Assembly (NCBI GenBank): GCA_934591845.1
Contig: CAKTPO010000002.1
Location: forward strand, 1-64,000
DNA from: an uncultured Oscillospiraceae bacterium
GTDB lineage: Bacteria; Bacillota; Clostridia; Oscillospirales; Oscillospiraceae
Length of the DNA: 64,000 nucleotides
Reading direction: 5' to 3'
A program made the translations under genes and the position numbers. Below, one piece after another: positions 49,725 through 58,501 of this stretch (positions are counted from its first letter, which is position 1; each line of letters starts with the position of its first letter). The notes under the pieces are model-generated. The model saw only the letters and a program-made list of their open reading frames with translations, was not told the DNA's origin and ran no database searches.

Positions 49725-50590
49725 CCTTTGGAGAACTGTATCTGCAAACCCGGGCCTGCCTTTTGACCACGGAATCCCCGGAGTCGGCAGGGCCCATGGC
49801 AAGAGATCTGGTAAGCACCTTGTCCGGCATGACCCAGGAGGCTTTTCTGGCAGAAAAAAACAGCCCTGTCAGTGCCGAAATCTGTCAGCGGGTAGATGAG
49901 GCTCTGACCAGGCTCCGGCAAGGAGAACCCCTGCCCTATGTGCTGGGAGAGTGGAATTTTTACGGTCTCCCGCTGTATGTTGGGCCACAGGTGCTGATTC
50001 CCCGGGATGATACCTGCGCACTGGCAGAACTGGCCATTCACAAGGCCCTGTTTTTAGACCAGGATCCCCGCATTCTGGATTTGTGCTGCGGCTCCGGCTG
50101 CATTGGTTTGGCCATTGCCAGCCGGTTAAAGGACGCCCGGGTGACCCTGGGTGACCTTTCCAAAGAGGCCCTTTCCGTTGCCCGGAAAAACATTCAGCGC
50201 AACCACCTGGGAGGCAGAGTCAGCTGCATCCAAGTGGATGCCATGGAAGAACCCCCGGCCTTTCTGGGAAAATTTGACATGATCGTGTCCAATCCGCCCT
50301 ATGTCACCGCCGGGGAAATGGAGGAGTTGCCCAAAAGCGTTAAGGATTATGAGCCCCACATGGCGCTTTACGGCGGCCCCGACGGCCTGAATTTTTACCG
50401 CTCCATTACGGATAACTACCGCTCCGTTTTGAAACCCGGAGGCTTTTTGTGCTATGAGTTCGGCATGGGCCAGGGGGATGCGGTATGCGCCATTTTAGAA
50501 GAGAAGGGCTTTACGGTCCTGGAACGAACCCGGGATTATAATGACAGAGAACGCGCCGTGCTTGCTCAGTACGGCAGGAAGGAACGATAA
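49721..50590 (+). CDS. prmC: Peptide chain release factor glutamine methyltransferase
   Basis: 289 residues from a GTG. The helical N-terminal domain ends in [15 protein letters not shown]; the SAM-binding part has [16 protein letters not shown] and the catalytic N191-PPY motif. It methylates Gln of the GGQ loop in RF1 and RF2. The release factor gene prfA, often adjacent, is not here; recA follows after two bases. Confidence 0.95.
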   Translation: MTFGELYLQTRACLLTTESPESAGPMARDLVSTLSGMTQEAFLAEKNSPVSAEICQRVDEALTRLRQGEPLPYVLGEWNFYGLPLYVGPQVLIPRDDTCALAELAIHKALFLDQDPRILDLCCGSGCIGLAIASRLKDARVTLGDLSKEALSVARKNIQRNHLGGRVSCIQVDAMEEPPAFLGKFDMIVSNPPYVTAGEMEELPKSVKDYEPHMALYGGPDGLNFYRSITDNYRSVLKPGGFLCYEFGMGQGDAVCAILEEKGFTVLERTRDYNDRERAVLAQYGRKER

Positions 50591-50592
50591 AT

Positions 50593-51699
50593 ATGGCAAC
50601 AAAAAAGACTCCCTATGAAGCACCGTCCCCCGCATCCGATAAGAAAAAGGCATTGCAGACCGCCCTGTCCCAGCTGGACAAGACCTTCGGAAAGGGTACC
50701 GTCATGCGCCTGGGCGACCGGCCGGAGATGAACGTGGAGGCCATCCCTACCGGCTCTCTGGCACTGGATGCGGCACTGGGTATCGGCGGCGTACCCAAGG
50801 GCAGAATTATTGAGATTTACGGCCCGGAATCCTCCGGTAAGACCACGCTGGCCCTGCACATTCTGGCAGAAGCCCAGAAGCGGGGCGGGGAAGTGGCTTT
50901 CGTGGATGCGGAACATGCCCTGGACCCGGTTTATGCCGCTGCCCTGGGTGTGGATATTGACAATCTGCTGGTCTCCCAGCCGGATACCGGTGAGCAGGCC
51001 TTGGAAATCACCGATGCCCTGGTTCGTTCCGGCGCAGTGGATGCGGTGGTCGTGGACTCCGTCGCCGCTCTTGTTCCCAAGCAGGAAATTGAAGGCGAAA
51101 TGGGCGATACCTTTGTAGGTCTCCAGGCCCGGCTCATGTCCCAGGCTCTGCGGAAACTGGCCGGTACCATCAACAAGACCAACTGCGTGGTCATCTTCAT
51201 TAACCAGCTGCGTATGAAGATCGGCGTCATGTACGGCAACCCCGAAACCACCACCGGCGGCAATGCCCTCAAGTTCTACGCTTCCGTCCGTCTGGATGTG
51301 CGCCGTATTGAGGCCATTAAAGAGGGCGGCAACGTCATCGGCAACAAGACCCGGGTCAAGGTGGTCAAAAACAAGGTGGCCCCGCCCTTTAAGGAAGCCG
51401 TGTTTGACATTATGTACGGTCAGGGCATTTCCAAGTGGAGTGAACTCATTGACCTGGCGGTTCAGATGGAGATCATTCAGAAAAGCGGCAGCTGGTTCAG
51501 CATGGGTGACGAGCGCATCGGCCAGGGCAAGGACAGCGTAAAGGCCTTCCTGCAGGAGCGGCCGGAGCTGGCGGAGCAGGTGGAGGCAGAGGTTCGGGAG
51601 AATCTCTGGAAGCTCACCGGCGGCGCGCCTAAGGCCCCCGCTAAGGCGGCGGAAAAGCCCATTGCCGTAAGCGCCGATGATTTCAGCGATGAGGATTGA
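50593..51699 (+). CDS. recA: Recombinase A
   Basis: 368 residues. Walker A is G77-PESSGKT, followed by the MAW motif and Walker B (VVVDSVAAL), DNA-binding loops L1 (EGEMGD) and L2 ([20 protein letters not shown]), and an acidic/Ala/Lys C-terminal tail. AAGGAA precedes the ATG. No LexA box or separate promoter is visible in the 2-bp gap, so it is transcribed with prmC; this is unusual, because recA normally has an SOS-regulated promoter. Confidence 0.97.
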   Translation: MATKKTPYEAPSPASDKKKALQTALSQLDKTFGKGTVMRLGDRPEMNVEAIPTGSLALDAALGIGGVPKGRIIEIYGPESSGKTTLALHILAEAQKRGGEVAFVDAEHALDPVYAAALGVDIDNLLVSQPDTGEQALEITDALVRSGAVDAVVVDSVAALVPKQEIEGEMGDTFVGLQARLMSQALRKLAGTINKTNCVVIFINQLRMKIGVMYGNPETTTGGNALKFYASVRLDVRRIEAIKEGGNVIGNKTRVKVVKNKVAPPFKEAVFDIMYGQGISKWSELIDLAVQMEIIQKSGSWFSMGDERIGQGKDSVKAFLQERPELAEQVEAEVRENLWKLTGGAPKAPAKAAEKPIAVSADDFSDED

Positions 51700-52318
51700 G
51701 TTTCTAAAAACAGCACCGGACCGTTCAGGCCGGTATACCCTGCGCTTTGAAGACGGCTCCACCCTGCGGCTCTACCGGCAGACCATTGAGGACTTTTGCC
51801 TCTATACGGGGCTGGAACTGTCCCAGGAGCAGTATGACAGCCTTTTAAAGGCGGCATCGGAAATGTCCGCCAAAATGCGGGCGGTGCGGATCGTCTCTGC
51901 CACCAATGTTTCCAAAAGGGACTTGGAAAGCAGACTGATCCAAAAAGGGGAGGACCCAGGCTGCGCCAAACAGGCGGTGGGCTGGCTCTCTGAAATGCAC
52001 CTGCTGGATGACTGCTCTACCGCCGAGGCGGTGGTACGCTCCTGTGTGGCCAAGGGCTACGGCAGGAACCGGGCCAAACAGGTCCTTTATGAAAAACGGA
52101 TCCCCCGGGAACTTTGGGAAGAAGTTCTGGAGGATTACCCGGATCAGTCGGAGAAAATTCAGGATTTTCTTCGGGCGAGACTGGGGCAAAATCAGGATGC
52201 CAAGCAGCAAAAGCGGGCCATTGATGCCCTGCTGCGCCGGGGCCACAGCTATGGTGCCATCCGGCAGGCCCTGAACGAACTTTCCCTAGACACAGATGAT
52301 TTCCCGGAGGATGGATAA
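51689..52318 (+). CDS. recX: Regulatory protein RecX
   Basis: 209 residues. Three-helix RecX repeats are visible ([52 protein letters not shown], and the last [23 protein letters not shown] in part). It binds RecA filaments and lowers their activity. It begins inside the end of recA; the ATG at 51,677 is an alternative start. It overlaps rimO by one base (TAATG). Confidence 0.9.
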   Translation: MRIEFLKTAPDRSGRYTLRFEDGSTLRLYRQTIEDFCLYTGLELSQEQYDSLLKAASEMSAKMRAVRIVSATNVSKRDLESRLIQKGEDPGCAKQAVGWLSEMHLLDDCSTAEAVVRSCVAKGYGRNRAKQVLYEKRIPRELWEEVLEDYPDQSEKIQDFLRARLGQNQDAKQQKRAIDALLRRGHSYGAIRQALNELSLDTDDFPEDG

Positions 52319-53649
52319 TGGCAAATATTGGTTTTATTTCCCTTGGCTGTGCCAAGAATCAGGTGGACTGCGAGCGGATGATGTTCCGTGTCCAGGAAGC
52401 CGGACATACGGTAAAGGCGGACATCGTCGGCAGCGATGTGGTGGTGATCAACACCTGCGGATTTATTGACTCCGCAAAAAGCGAGGCCATTGATTACATT
52501 TTGCAGACCGCTGCTCTAAAGGCAGAGGGCAAGGTGGGAAAAATCCTGGTCACCGGCTGCCTGTCCCAGCGTTATCAGGGGGATATTATGCAGGAGATGC
52601 CGGAGGTAGACGGCATTCTGGGTACCGGCAGCTACACCAAAATCGTTCCTGCCATTGAGCAGCTGCTCTCCGGCCATACCGTGGTGGACTTTGGCTCCAT
52701 CGATGCCCCAGAGGAAGAAGTGGGCCGGGTCGTAACCACCCCGGAACATTATTCCTTTATCAAAATTGCCGAGGGCTGCAACAACCGCTGCGCTTTCTGC
52801 ATCATTCCCTATCTGCGGGGCAAGTACCGCAGCCGCCAATTGGACGATGTTCTCTACGAAGCCCGGGTTCTGGCTGCCAACGGCACCAAGGAACTGATCG
52901 TGGTAGCCCAGGATACCAGCCGCTACGGTACGGACCTTCCGGAACATAAGCGGCTGCTGCCGGAGCTTCTGCGGGAACTGTGCAAAATTGACGGACTTCA
53001 CTGGATCCGTGTCCACTATGTTTACCCCGATGAAATTGACGATGAACTGATCGATGTGCTGGCTTCCGAGCCGAAAATCGTCAAGTATCTGGATATTCCC
53101 ATCCAGCACTGCAATGACAAGATTCTGGGGACCATGCACCGCCGGGGGGACAAGAAGCTGATTACAGACCTGTTTGCGGAGCTGCGCCGCCGGATTCCCG
53201 GCCTGGTGATCCGCACCAGCCTGATTGCGGGCCTGCCCGGTGAGGGGGAAGAGGAATTCCAGGAACTGTGCCAGTTCCTACGGGAGCAGAAGCTGGAACG
53301 GGTGGGGGCCTTTGTGTTCTCCCCGGAGGAGGGGACTCCCGCCGCTCAAATGGAACACGTGGACGAGGACGTGGCCCGGGAGCGGGCGGAGACCCTGGAA
53401 ATGATCCAGTCTCAGATCATGGACGAATACAACGCTTCTATGATGGGCAAGACCCTGGAGGTTCTGGTAGACGGCTATGACCAGGAGCAGGAGCAATTCT
53501 ATGGCCGGACCTATGCCGACTCCCCGGATATTGACGGGAGAGTCTGGATCGCCTCCGAGGAACCCCTGCGGGAGGGTATGTTCGTAAATGTGACCATTGA
53601 CGGCTGCGTTGATGGGGACTTGGCTGGCTATGTAGTGGAGGAAGAATAA
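52318..53649 (+). CDS. rimO: Ribosomal protein S12 methylthiotransferase
   Basis: 443 residues. An N-terminal MTTase domain with three cluster cysteines (SLGCAKNQVD, NTCGFIDSA, TGCLSQRY), the radical-SAM domain with C154, C158, C161 (CNNRCAFC) and a C-terminal TRAM domain (MGKTLEVLVDGYDQE, then GMFVNVTIDG). It adds a methylthio group to Asp89 of S12. The TRAM domain is complete. It is coupled to recX and overlaps pgsA by one base. Confidence 0.96.
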   Translation: MANIGFISLGCAKNQVDCERMMFRVQEAGHTVKADIVGSDVVVINTCGFIDSAKSEAIDYILQTAALKAEGKVGKILVTGCLSQRYQGDIMQEMPEVDGILGTGSYTKIVPAIEQLLSGHTVVDFGSIDAPEEEVGRVVTTPEHYSFIKIAEGCNNRCAFCIIPYLRGKYRSRQLDDVLYEARVLAANGTKELIVVAQDTSRYGTDLPEHKRLLPELLRELCKIDGLHWIRVHYVYPDEIDDELIDVLASEPKIVKYLDIPIQHCNDKILGTMHRRGDKKLITDLFAELRRRIPGLVIRTSLIAGLPGEGEEEFQELCQFLREQKLERVGAFVFSPEEGTPAAQMEHVDEDVARERAETLEMIQSQIMDEYNASMMGKTLEVLVDGYDQEQEQFYGRTYADSPDIDGRVWIASEEPLREGMFVNVTIDGCVDGDLAGYVVEEE

Positions 53650-54179
53650 TGACAACTGCAAGTAAAATCACCCTGGTTCGGGTATTTCTCATTCCGGTGA
53701 TGATGGTCACGCTGTACTTAAGCGGCGGCCAGAGCGGAGTCTGGATGTGGGTCTCCCTTGGCATTTTTGTGGTAGGCAGTCTCAGCGACTATATAGACGG
53801 CCAGATCGCCCGCCGGTGCAACCAGGTCACGGACTTTGGCAAATTCTTAGACCCCTTGGCAGATAAGCTTTTGACCATTGCGGTCATGACCGTGTTCTGC
53901 CAGTGGGGCCGGTTCCCCGCCTGGGCGTTGATGATCGTTCTCACCCGGGAGTTTGCCGTTACGGGTCTGCGCCTGGTGGCAGCCCCCAAGGGCCGTGTCA
54001 TTGCCGCCGCCTGGAGCGGAAAGGTGAAAACCGCCAGCACCATGGTGGGCCTGATTCTTTGGATGCTGCTGCCTGAAAATACTGTTGTGGGTCTCATCGT
54101 CTCCGCCGTCATCGTGCTGACCACCGTTTACTCCGGCGTAGAGTATTTTATCAAGAATTGGAGCTGCCTGTGGGACTGA
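53649..54179 (+). CDS. pgsA: CDP-diacylglycerol-glycerol-3-phosphate 3-phosphatidyltransferase
   Basis: 176 residues, about five membrane helices. The CDP-alcohol phosphotransferase motif D-x2-DG-x2-AR-x8-G-x3-D-x3-D is complete (SDYIDGQIARR, then TDFGKFLDPLADK). It makes phosphatidylglycerolphosphate. It is the last gene of the recA-containing operon. Confidence 0.94.
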   Translation: MTTASKITLVRVFLIPVMMVTLYLSGGQSGVWMWVSLGIFVVGSLSDYIDGQIARRCNQVTDFGKFLDPLADKLLTIAVMTVFCQWGRFPAWALMIVLTREFAVTGLRLVAAPKGRVIAAAWSGKVKTASTMVGLILWMLLPENTVVGLIVSAVIVLTTVYSGVEYFIKNWSCLWD

Positions 54180-54202
54180 TGCTTCCCAAGGCACAAAACA
54201 TC

Positions 54203-54250
54203 AGGACCTGCCCCTTTCCGGTAAATCCAAAGGCGGCAGGACCTTTTTTA
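54203..54250 (+). terminator. Terminator of the recA-pgsA operon
   Basis: AGGACCTGCC and GGCAGGACCT, imperfect around CCTTT/AAAGG, followed by TTTTTT. Confidence 0.8.
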
Positions 54251-54309
54251 CTTTTGGTGAAACAAATCCCGTTGTACAGTCGTATCCATAGTGAAAGGAG
54301 GTGGGGACC

Positions 54310-54798
54310 ATGACTTCTTTGTTGCGTACGGACAGAGAAATCACGGAAATCTACAGAAGAAATGTGGATACGGTCTACCGTGTCTGTTATTCCTTTATGA
54401 GGAACAAGCCCGAGGCGGAGGATATGACCCAGGAGACCTTCCTGCGGCTGATCGCCTCCGGGAAAGCCTTTGAAAACCAACGGCATGAAAAAGCCTGGCT
54501 CATCGTTACGGCGTCCAATCTCTGTAAAGACCAGCTCAAGCGGCTTTACAGACATGAGGAGGACTTGGAGCAGCACACAGAACTGGCGGCGGAATCCCCC
54601 CTGGGAGAAAACCCGGTGCTGGAGGCCATTCTGAAACTGCCCATGGATTACAAAACGGTGGTATATCTCTATTACTACGAGGGCTATACCACCGGAGAAA
54701 TCGCAAAAGCCCTCCATTGCCCTCAGCCTACGGTTCGAACTCGGCTTGCCCGTGCCAGAAAACAACTGAAACTCATGTTAGGCGGTGATTTGGAATGA
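54310..54798 (+). CDS. ECF-type RNA polymerase sigma factor
   Basis: 162 residues. Region 2 is seen in NVDTVYRVCYSFMRNKPEAEDMTQETFLRL and region 4 in KLPMDYKTVVYLYYYEGYTTGEIAKAL followed by PTVRTRLARARKQLK (quoted as segments of the two helical blocks). The start ATG has AAGGAGG at ideal spacing. It overlaps the next gene by four bases, the usual sigma/anti-sigma coupling. Targets are unknown. Confidence 0.94.
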   Translation: MTSLLRTDREITEIYRRNVDTVYRVCYSFMRNKPEAEDMTQETFLRLIASGKAFENQRHEKAWLIVTASNLCKDQLKRLYRHEEDLEQHTELAAESPLGENPVLEAILKLPMDYKTVVYLYYYEGYTTGEIAKALHCPQPTVRTRLARARKQLKLMLGGDLE

Positions 54799-56369
54799 AA
54801 AAACAGAGCATTCATCAGGCATACGATTCCATTACCCTGACCCAAGAGGAAAAGGATGCCATGCTTGAACAAATCCTGTCCGTATCCGGTCATCGGCCTA
54901 CGGAAAGGAAAAGAACCATGAAGTATAAAAAGACACTGCTGCTTGCGGCCATTGTTGCCGCCATGGCGATTTTTATGGGCTGCGCCGTTGTGGCTCTGAC
55001 CACCAAGCAATTAAAGCTGGATGAATACGAAACCACGGCCCCCGCCTGGATCGACGCTGACGGCCAGCGCCACGAGGCACAGGAGGTAACGAAAACCGTT
55101 CTGTCCCTGCAGGGTATTGAGGGAACGCCGGAGCAGTTGGCTTCCAAGGAATGGTACGATTTTTGCAAGAGCTATGACCCGGACCATTCTATTCAAATTG
55201 CCTCTAGCGGTAAATTCCAGGCCCCGGAGGAATATGCGGCTTACAATGTCTATTCCCAGGAAATGGTGGAGAAGCTCCAGGAGATTTCCCAGAAGTACGG
55301 CTTAAAGCTCATGGGCAGAAAGGGACAGGCGTATTACTACGATTGGAAGCTGGGCTGGGATGCCCTTGGCATTCAGGAGCCGGTGATCTCCGGTGCGGAT
55401 GATACCTTTGAGCTTCGGGGTTGTACCTTTTTCGAATCCGGCAGCTACTGCATTTATACAGACTTTCATGTAACAGACCCGGCTTTTTCCTGGCAGCACC
55501 CTACCAGTTTGGTTTTGAACTGCAATAAAAAAGGCTTTATGGGGAACCGAATTGTCAGCCTGATCAACGGGGCCACCACAAGGGAATGGACCTACAAAAG
55601 AAGTGACGGAAAAACGATCTTGATCGTGGTTTCCAGAGATCCGGTGCAGCCGGCCAATGACAATCTCTATCTCATCTGTGACCGGGAGGATGCCTTCCTG
55701 TATGCGATCTTCCCTCCGGACTACTACCTGAATAACGGAGACGGGCCCAGGGAAGAAATGTCTGACAAGGATATTGAATGGCTGGCAGAGCATATTGATT
55801 TCTCGCTTCAGACCAAACAGCCGGATATGGATGCGGTGCTGCCCCTGCTTCAAAAGGAGGATGCCGCCTATGACGCCCTTTTGTATGCGGATGATCCCTT
55901 TATCCAGGACAGCTACCGGAAGCTGTGGAAGGTTCTGGGAGCGGTAAAGGAATACACACTTATGGATTTGGATGGCGATGGGGTAGAGGAGTGCATCTTC
56001 TGGGACCGGGATGACAATCCGTCCCTTTACACCATGAAGGACGGAAAAACCGCCCCGGTGCATACCCAGGGAGAGAAACCCCTCGGCATCCATGGGGCAG
56101 TTACCCTCTGCGAAAACAATGTTTTGAAAACCTACGAGGAAGTGGGACAGGCCTATAAGCTCTACTGCTTCTATACCGTGGAGCAGGGATCCCTTGTAGA
56201 GCAGAACCGGGTGGTCTATGACATTGCCAACGATGCCTGGGGCCTGAGCCTTAGCGGCATCCATATCGTTAAGAACATCACACGGGAGGAAGCGGAGTCT
56301 ATATTGAACGCCTACCGGGAGATTCCCCTGGAACGAAAGCCCATGGATGAGATGCCAGAGGATAACTGA
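54795..56369 (+). CDS. Membrane protein paired with the ECF sigma factor (putative anti-sigma)
   Basis: 524 residues. The first about 45 residues are cytoplasmic and helical (LTQEEKDAMLEQIL), as in small anti-sigma domains; one membrane helix follows (about 47-70, LLLAAIVAAMAIFMGCAVVAL), then a large extracytoplasmic part (about 75-524) with many aromatic residues, a DLDGDGVEE calcium-type loop near 398 and no recognisable fold. Coupling to the sigma gene by ATGA overlap supports the anti-sigma role; the outer part would be the sensor. This is inference. Confidence 0.75.
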   Translation: MKKQSIHQAYDSITLTQEEKDAMLEQILSVSGHRPTERKRTMKYKKTLLLAAIVAAMAIFMGCAVVALTTKQLKLDEYETTAPAWIDADGQRHEAQEVTKTVLSLQGIEGTPEQLASKEWYDFCKSYDPDHSIQIASSGKFQAPEEYAAYNVYSQEMVEKLQEISQKYGLKLMGRKGQAYYYDWKLGWDALGIQEPVISGADDTFELRGCTFFESGSYCIYTDFHVTDPAFSWQHPTSLVLNCNKKGFMGNRIVSLINGATTREWTYKRSDGKTILIVVSRDPVQPANDNLYLICDREDAFLYAIFPPDYYLNNGDGPREEMSDKDIEWLAEHIDFSLQTKQPDMDAVLPLLQKEDAAYDALLYADDPFIQDSYRKLWKVLGAVKEYTLMDLDGDGVEECIFWDRDDNPSLYTMKDGKTAPVHTQGEKPLGIHGAVTLCENNVLKTYEEVGQAYKLYCFYTVEQGSLVEQNRVVYDIANDAWGLSLSGIHIVKNITREEAESILNAYREIPLERKPMDEMPEDN

Positions 56370-56380
56370 ACATACAACCG

Positions 56381-56411
56381 TTAGGAGGGGCTTGGCCCCT
56401 CCTAATTTTTG
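56381..56411 (+). terminator. Terminator of the sigma/anti-sigma operon
   Basis: A perfect stem TTAGGAGGGGC / GCCCCTCCTAA with TTG loop, then TTTTT. Confidence 0.9.
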
Positions 56412-56432
56412 CTGGATTTTCTAGAACGACTG

Positions 56433-56441
56433 TGCTATAAT
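56433..56441 (+). promoter_or_regulatory. Extended -10 promoter of the DUF4317 gene
   Basis: TGCTATAAT about 35 bp before the start. Confidence 0.65.
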
Positions 56442-56475
56442 GTCCTGGCATTTCCAAGGAAAGCGAGGACGATCC

Positions 56476-57633
56476 ATGAACGATAAGGAAATCGGCGAGA
56501 TCCGCCGACATCTGCGGCGGGACCGCAGCAATATTACGAAGATTTACGGCTGCTTTGTCAATGACAACAAGGAAATTATTACAGAGTTCAGCCAGAGTAC
56601 CGGAATGATGCCGGAAAACGAGGGGGATAAGTATTTTGCCCTGTTCAAGCGGGTACTCTCCGGTGCCATTGGCAAGAACCTCATTGACATCACTTTCAAA
56701 ACCGCCCAGGTGGCGGGAAGTCCGGAGCATAAGCTTTTGATGGACCTGCGGGAATCCAAACTCAAAGACGATGAGTTGCTCCATTCCTTCTTCCAGAAAA
56801 TCATTGACTCCGTGACCATGGAGGGGAATTACCTGATTTTGCTGGGCTGTGACAGCTATGATGTGCCCTTTAAGGGAAAGGACGATTTGTCCGATTCCGA
56901 TAAATCCGAGGAGGTGTATACCTATCTCATCTGCGCCATTTGCCCCGTGAAGCAGACCAAGGCCAACCTCCATTATGTACCCCAGGAAAAGCTGTTCCAC
57001 GATGGAGCCATAAATCAGCCGGTGTCTGCGCCCGTTCTGGGCTTCCTGTTCCCGGCCTTTGACAACCGGGCCACCAATATTTATAACGCTTTGTACTACA
57101 CCCACGACGTCAAAACCAGCCAGGATGCCCTGATCGAGGCCCTGTTCAATACCCCGGTTCCCATGCCTGCCTACGAGCAGAAAAAGTGCTTTGAGGCTCT
57201 GCTCACCACGGCCCTGGGGGAGGAGTGCAGCCTGGATGTGGTGCAGACGGTCCACGACCAGCTGTGCCAGCGCATTGAGCTGCACAAAGAGGCCAAGGTG
57301 CCTGAACCTCTGATGATCGCCAAGGCCGATGTAAAGGAAGCCCTGGCCTCCTGCGGCGTCTCGGAGGAACATCTGGCAAAGTTCAGCGTGGATTACGATG
57401 AGACCTTCGGCTTTGAAGCGGACCTGCACCCCAAGAACATTATTGACAACAAGCGTTTTGAAATCAAAACCCCGGATGTTTCCATCAAAGTTGACCCCAC
57501 CAGAAGCGACCTGATCGAGACCCGGATCATCGGCGGTGTCAAATACATTATGATCTGCGCCGATGAAAACGTAGAGGTCAACGGCGTCAGCATCCACATC
57601 GACCAACCGGAAAAGGAAACCGCCACGGTCTAA
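56476..57633 (+). CDS. DUF4317 family protein
   Basis: 385 residues. The N-terminus has the family signature EIRRHLRRDRSNITKIYGCFVNDNKEII; other conserved blocks are CPVKQTKANLHYV and PAFDNRATNIYNALYYT. There is no signal peptide or membrane segment. The family is largely confined to Firmicutes; its function is unknown. GAGG precedes the ATG; a longer frame upstream runs into the promoter. Confidence 0.9.
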   Translation: MNDKEIGEIRRHLRRDRSNITKIYGCFVNDNKEIITEFSQSTGMMPENEGDKYFALFKRVLSGAIGKNLIDITFKTAQVAGSPEHKLLMDLRESKLKDDELLHSFFQKIIDSVTMEGNYLILLGCDSYDVPFKGKDDLSDSDKSEEVYTYLICAICPVKQTKANLHYVPQEKLFHDGAINQPVSAPVLGFLFPAFDNRATNIYNALYYTHDVKTSQDALIEALFNTPVPMPAYEQKKCFEALLTTALGEECSLDVVQTVHDQLCQRIELHKEAKVPEPLMIAKADVKEALASCGVSEEHLAKFSVDYDETFGFEADLHPKNIIDNKRFEIKTPDVSIKVDPTRSDLIETRIIGGVKYIMICADENVEVNGVSIHIDQPEKETATV

Positions 57634-57650
57634 AGCGAACAGAAAAAATG

Positions 57651-57697
57651 GGGCCGTCTCCGGTGTTTGCAAAGTCACCGTGAGACGGCCCTTTTCT
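57651..57697 (+). terminator. Terminator of the DUF4317 gene
   Basis: GGGCCGTCTC and GAGACGGCCC with an inner CGGTG/CACCG pair, then TTTTCTT. Confidence 0.85.
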
Positions 57698-57737
57698 TAT
57701 GAGTAGAGCAAAAAAAGAACAGTTCTTGAATCATTGC

Positions 57738-57775
57738 AAAAAACAGCCGGGATGTTTACGCATCTCGGCTGTTTC
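57738..57775 (-). terminator. Terminator of the kinase gene
   Basis: AACAGCC(GA)GATG and CATC(CC)GGCTGTT, then TTTTTG on the minus strand, just after the stop at 57,788. Confidence 0.8.
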
Positions 57776-57787
57776 GGGTAATAGAAG

Positions 57788-58402
57788 TTACTTTTCTCTG
57801 GACTTGAGGACTGCGTTGACGATGATCTCGGCGCACTGTTCCAGGCCCAAGGTGCTGGAGCGCAGGCACAGGTCGTAGTTCTGGGACATGCCCCAGGTTC
57901 TGCCGGTGTAGTGCTGGTAGTTTACCCGGCGGCGTTTGTCCTTTTCGGCCAGACGGACTTCCGGGGACTTGTCGGTCTCACCGTAGAAATCCACAATGTG
58001 CTTGGCCCGGAAAGCCTTGTCGGCGTTGACGTAGATGTGCATTGCATCCGGACGGTCTTTCAGAATGTAGTCGGCGTTGCGGCCTACAATGACACAGGGG
58101 CCTTTTTCCGCCAAATCCAAAATCACGTTGCACTGTGCGTTCCACAGGTAATCCGCCGTGGAAAGGCCGTTCATAATGCCCGGTACGCCCTGGGGGGCAA
58201 AGGCATAGGAGAACACGCTGCCGCTGGGAGAATGCTCGGAATGCTCCGCTACAAACTTGGGCGCAAAACCGGACTCTTTGGCAATATCTTCAACGAGTTT
58301 ACCGTCATAGAAAGGAATTCCCAGCTTATCCGCTACCATATGTCCGATGGTCCGCCCGCCGGAACCGAACTCACGGCTGATCGTAATGATTTTCTTTTCC
58401 AT
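57788..58402 (-). CDS. Cytidylate kinase-like family protein
   Basis: 204 residues. P-loop variant SREFGSGGRTIGHMVADKLG at the N-terminus, as in the cytidylate-kinase-like family (AAA_17), and a LAEKGPCVIVGRNADYIL segment. There is no exact CMP-specific NMP domain, so the substrate is uncertain; the real cmk is not seen here. GGAGG precedes the ATG. It is located upstream of nothing obvious, transcribed alone from the region after gltX. Confidence 0.88.
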   Translation of the reverse strand: MEKKIITISREFGSGGRTIGHMVADKLGIPFYDGKLVEDIAKESGFAPKFVAEHSEHSPSGSVFSYAFAPQGVPGIMNGLSTADYLWNAQCNVILDLAEKGPCVIVGRNADYILKDRPDAMHIYVNADKAFRAKHIVDFYGETDKSPEVRLAEKDKRRRVNYQHYTGRTWGMSQNYDLCLRSSTLGLEQCAEIIVNAVLKSREK

Positions 58403-58501
58403 AACATCGCCTCCAAAAAGTGTTTCTTGATGGTCCCATTATAGTCAAATTGACGGGAAATGTCAATCCGTTGAAAGGTCCCCTTGGAAAAAATTATGAA
58501 A

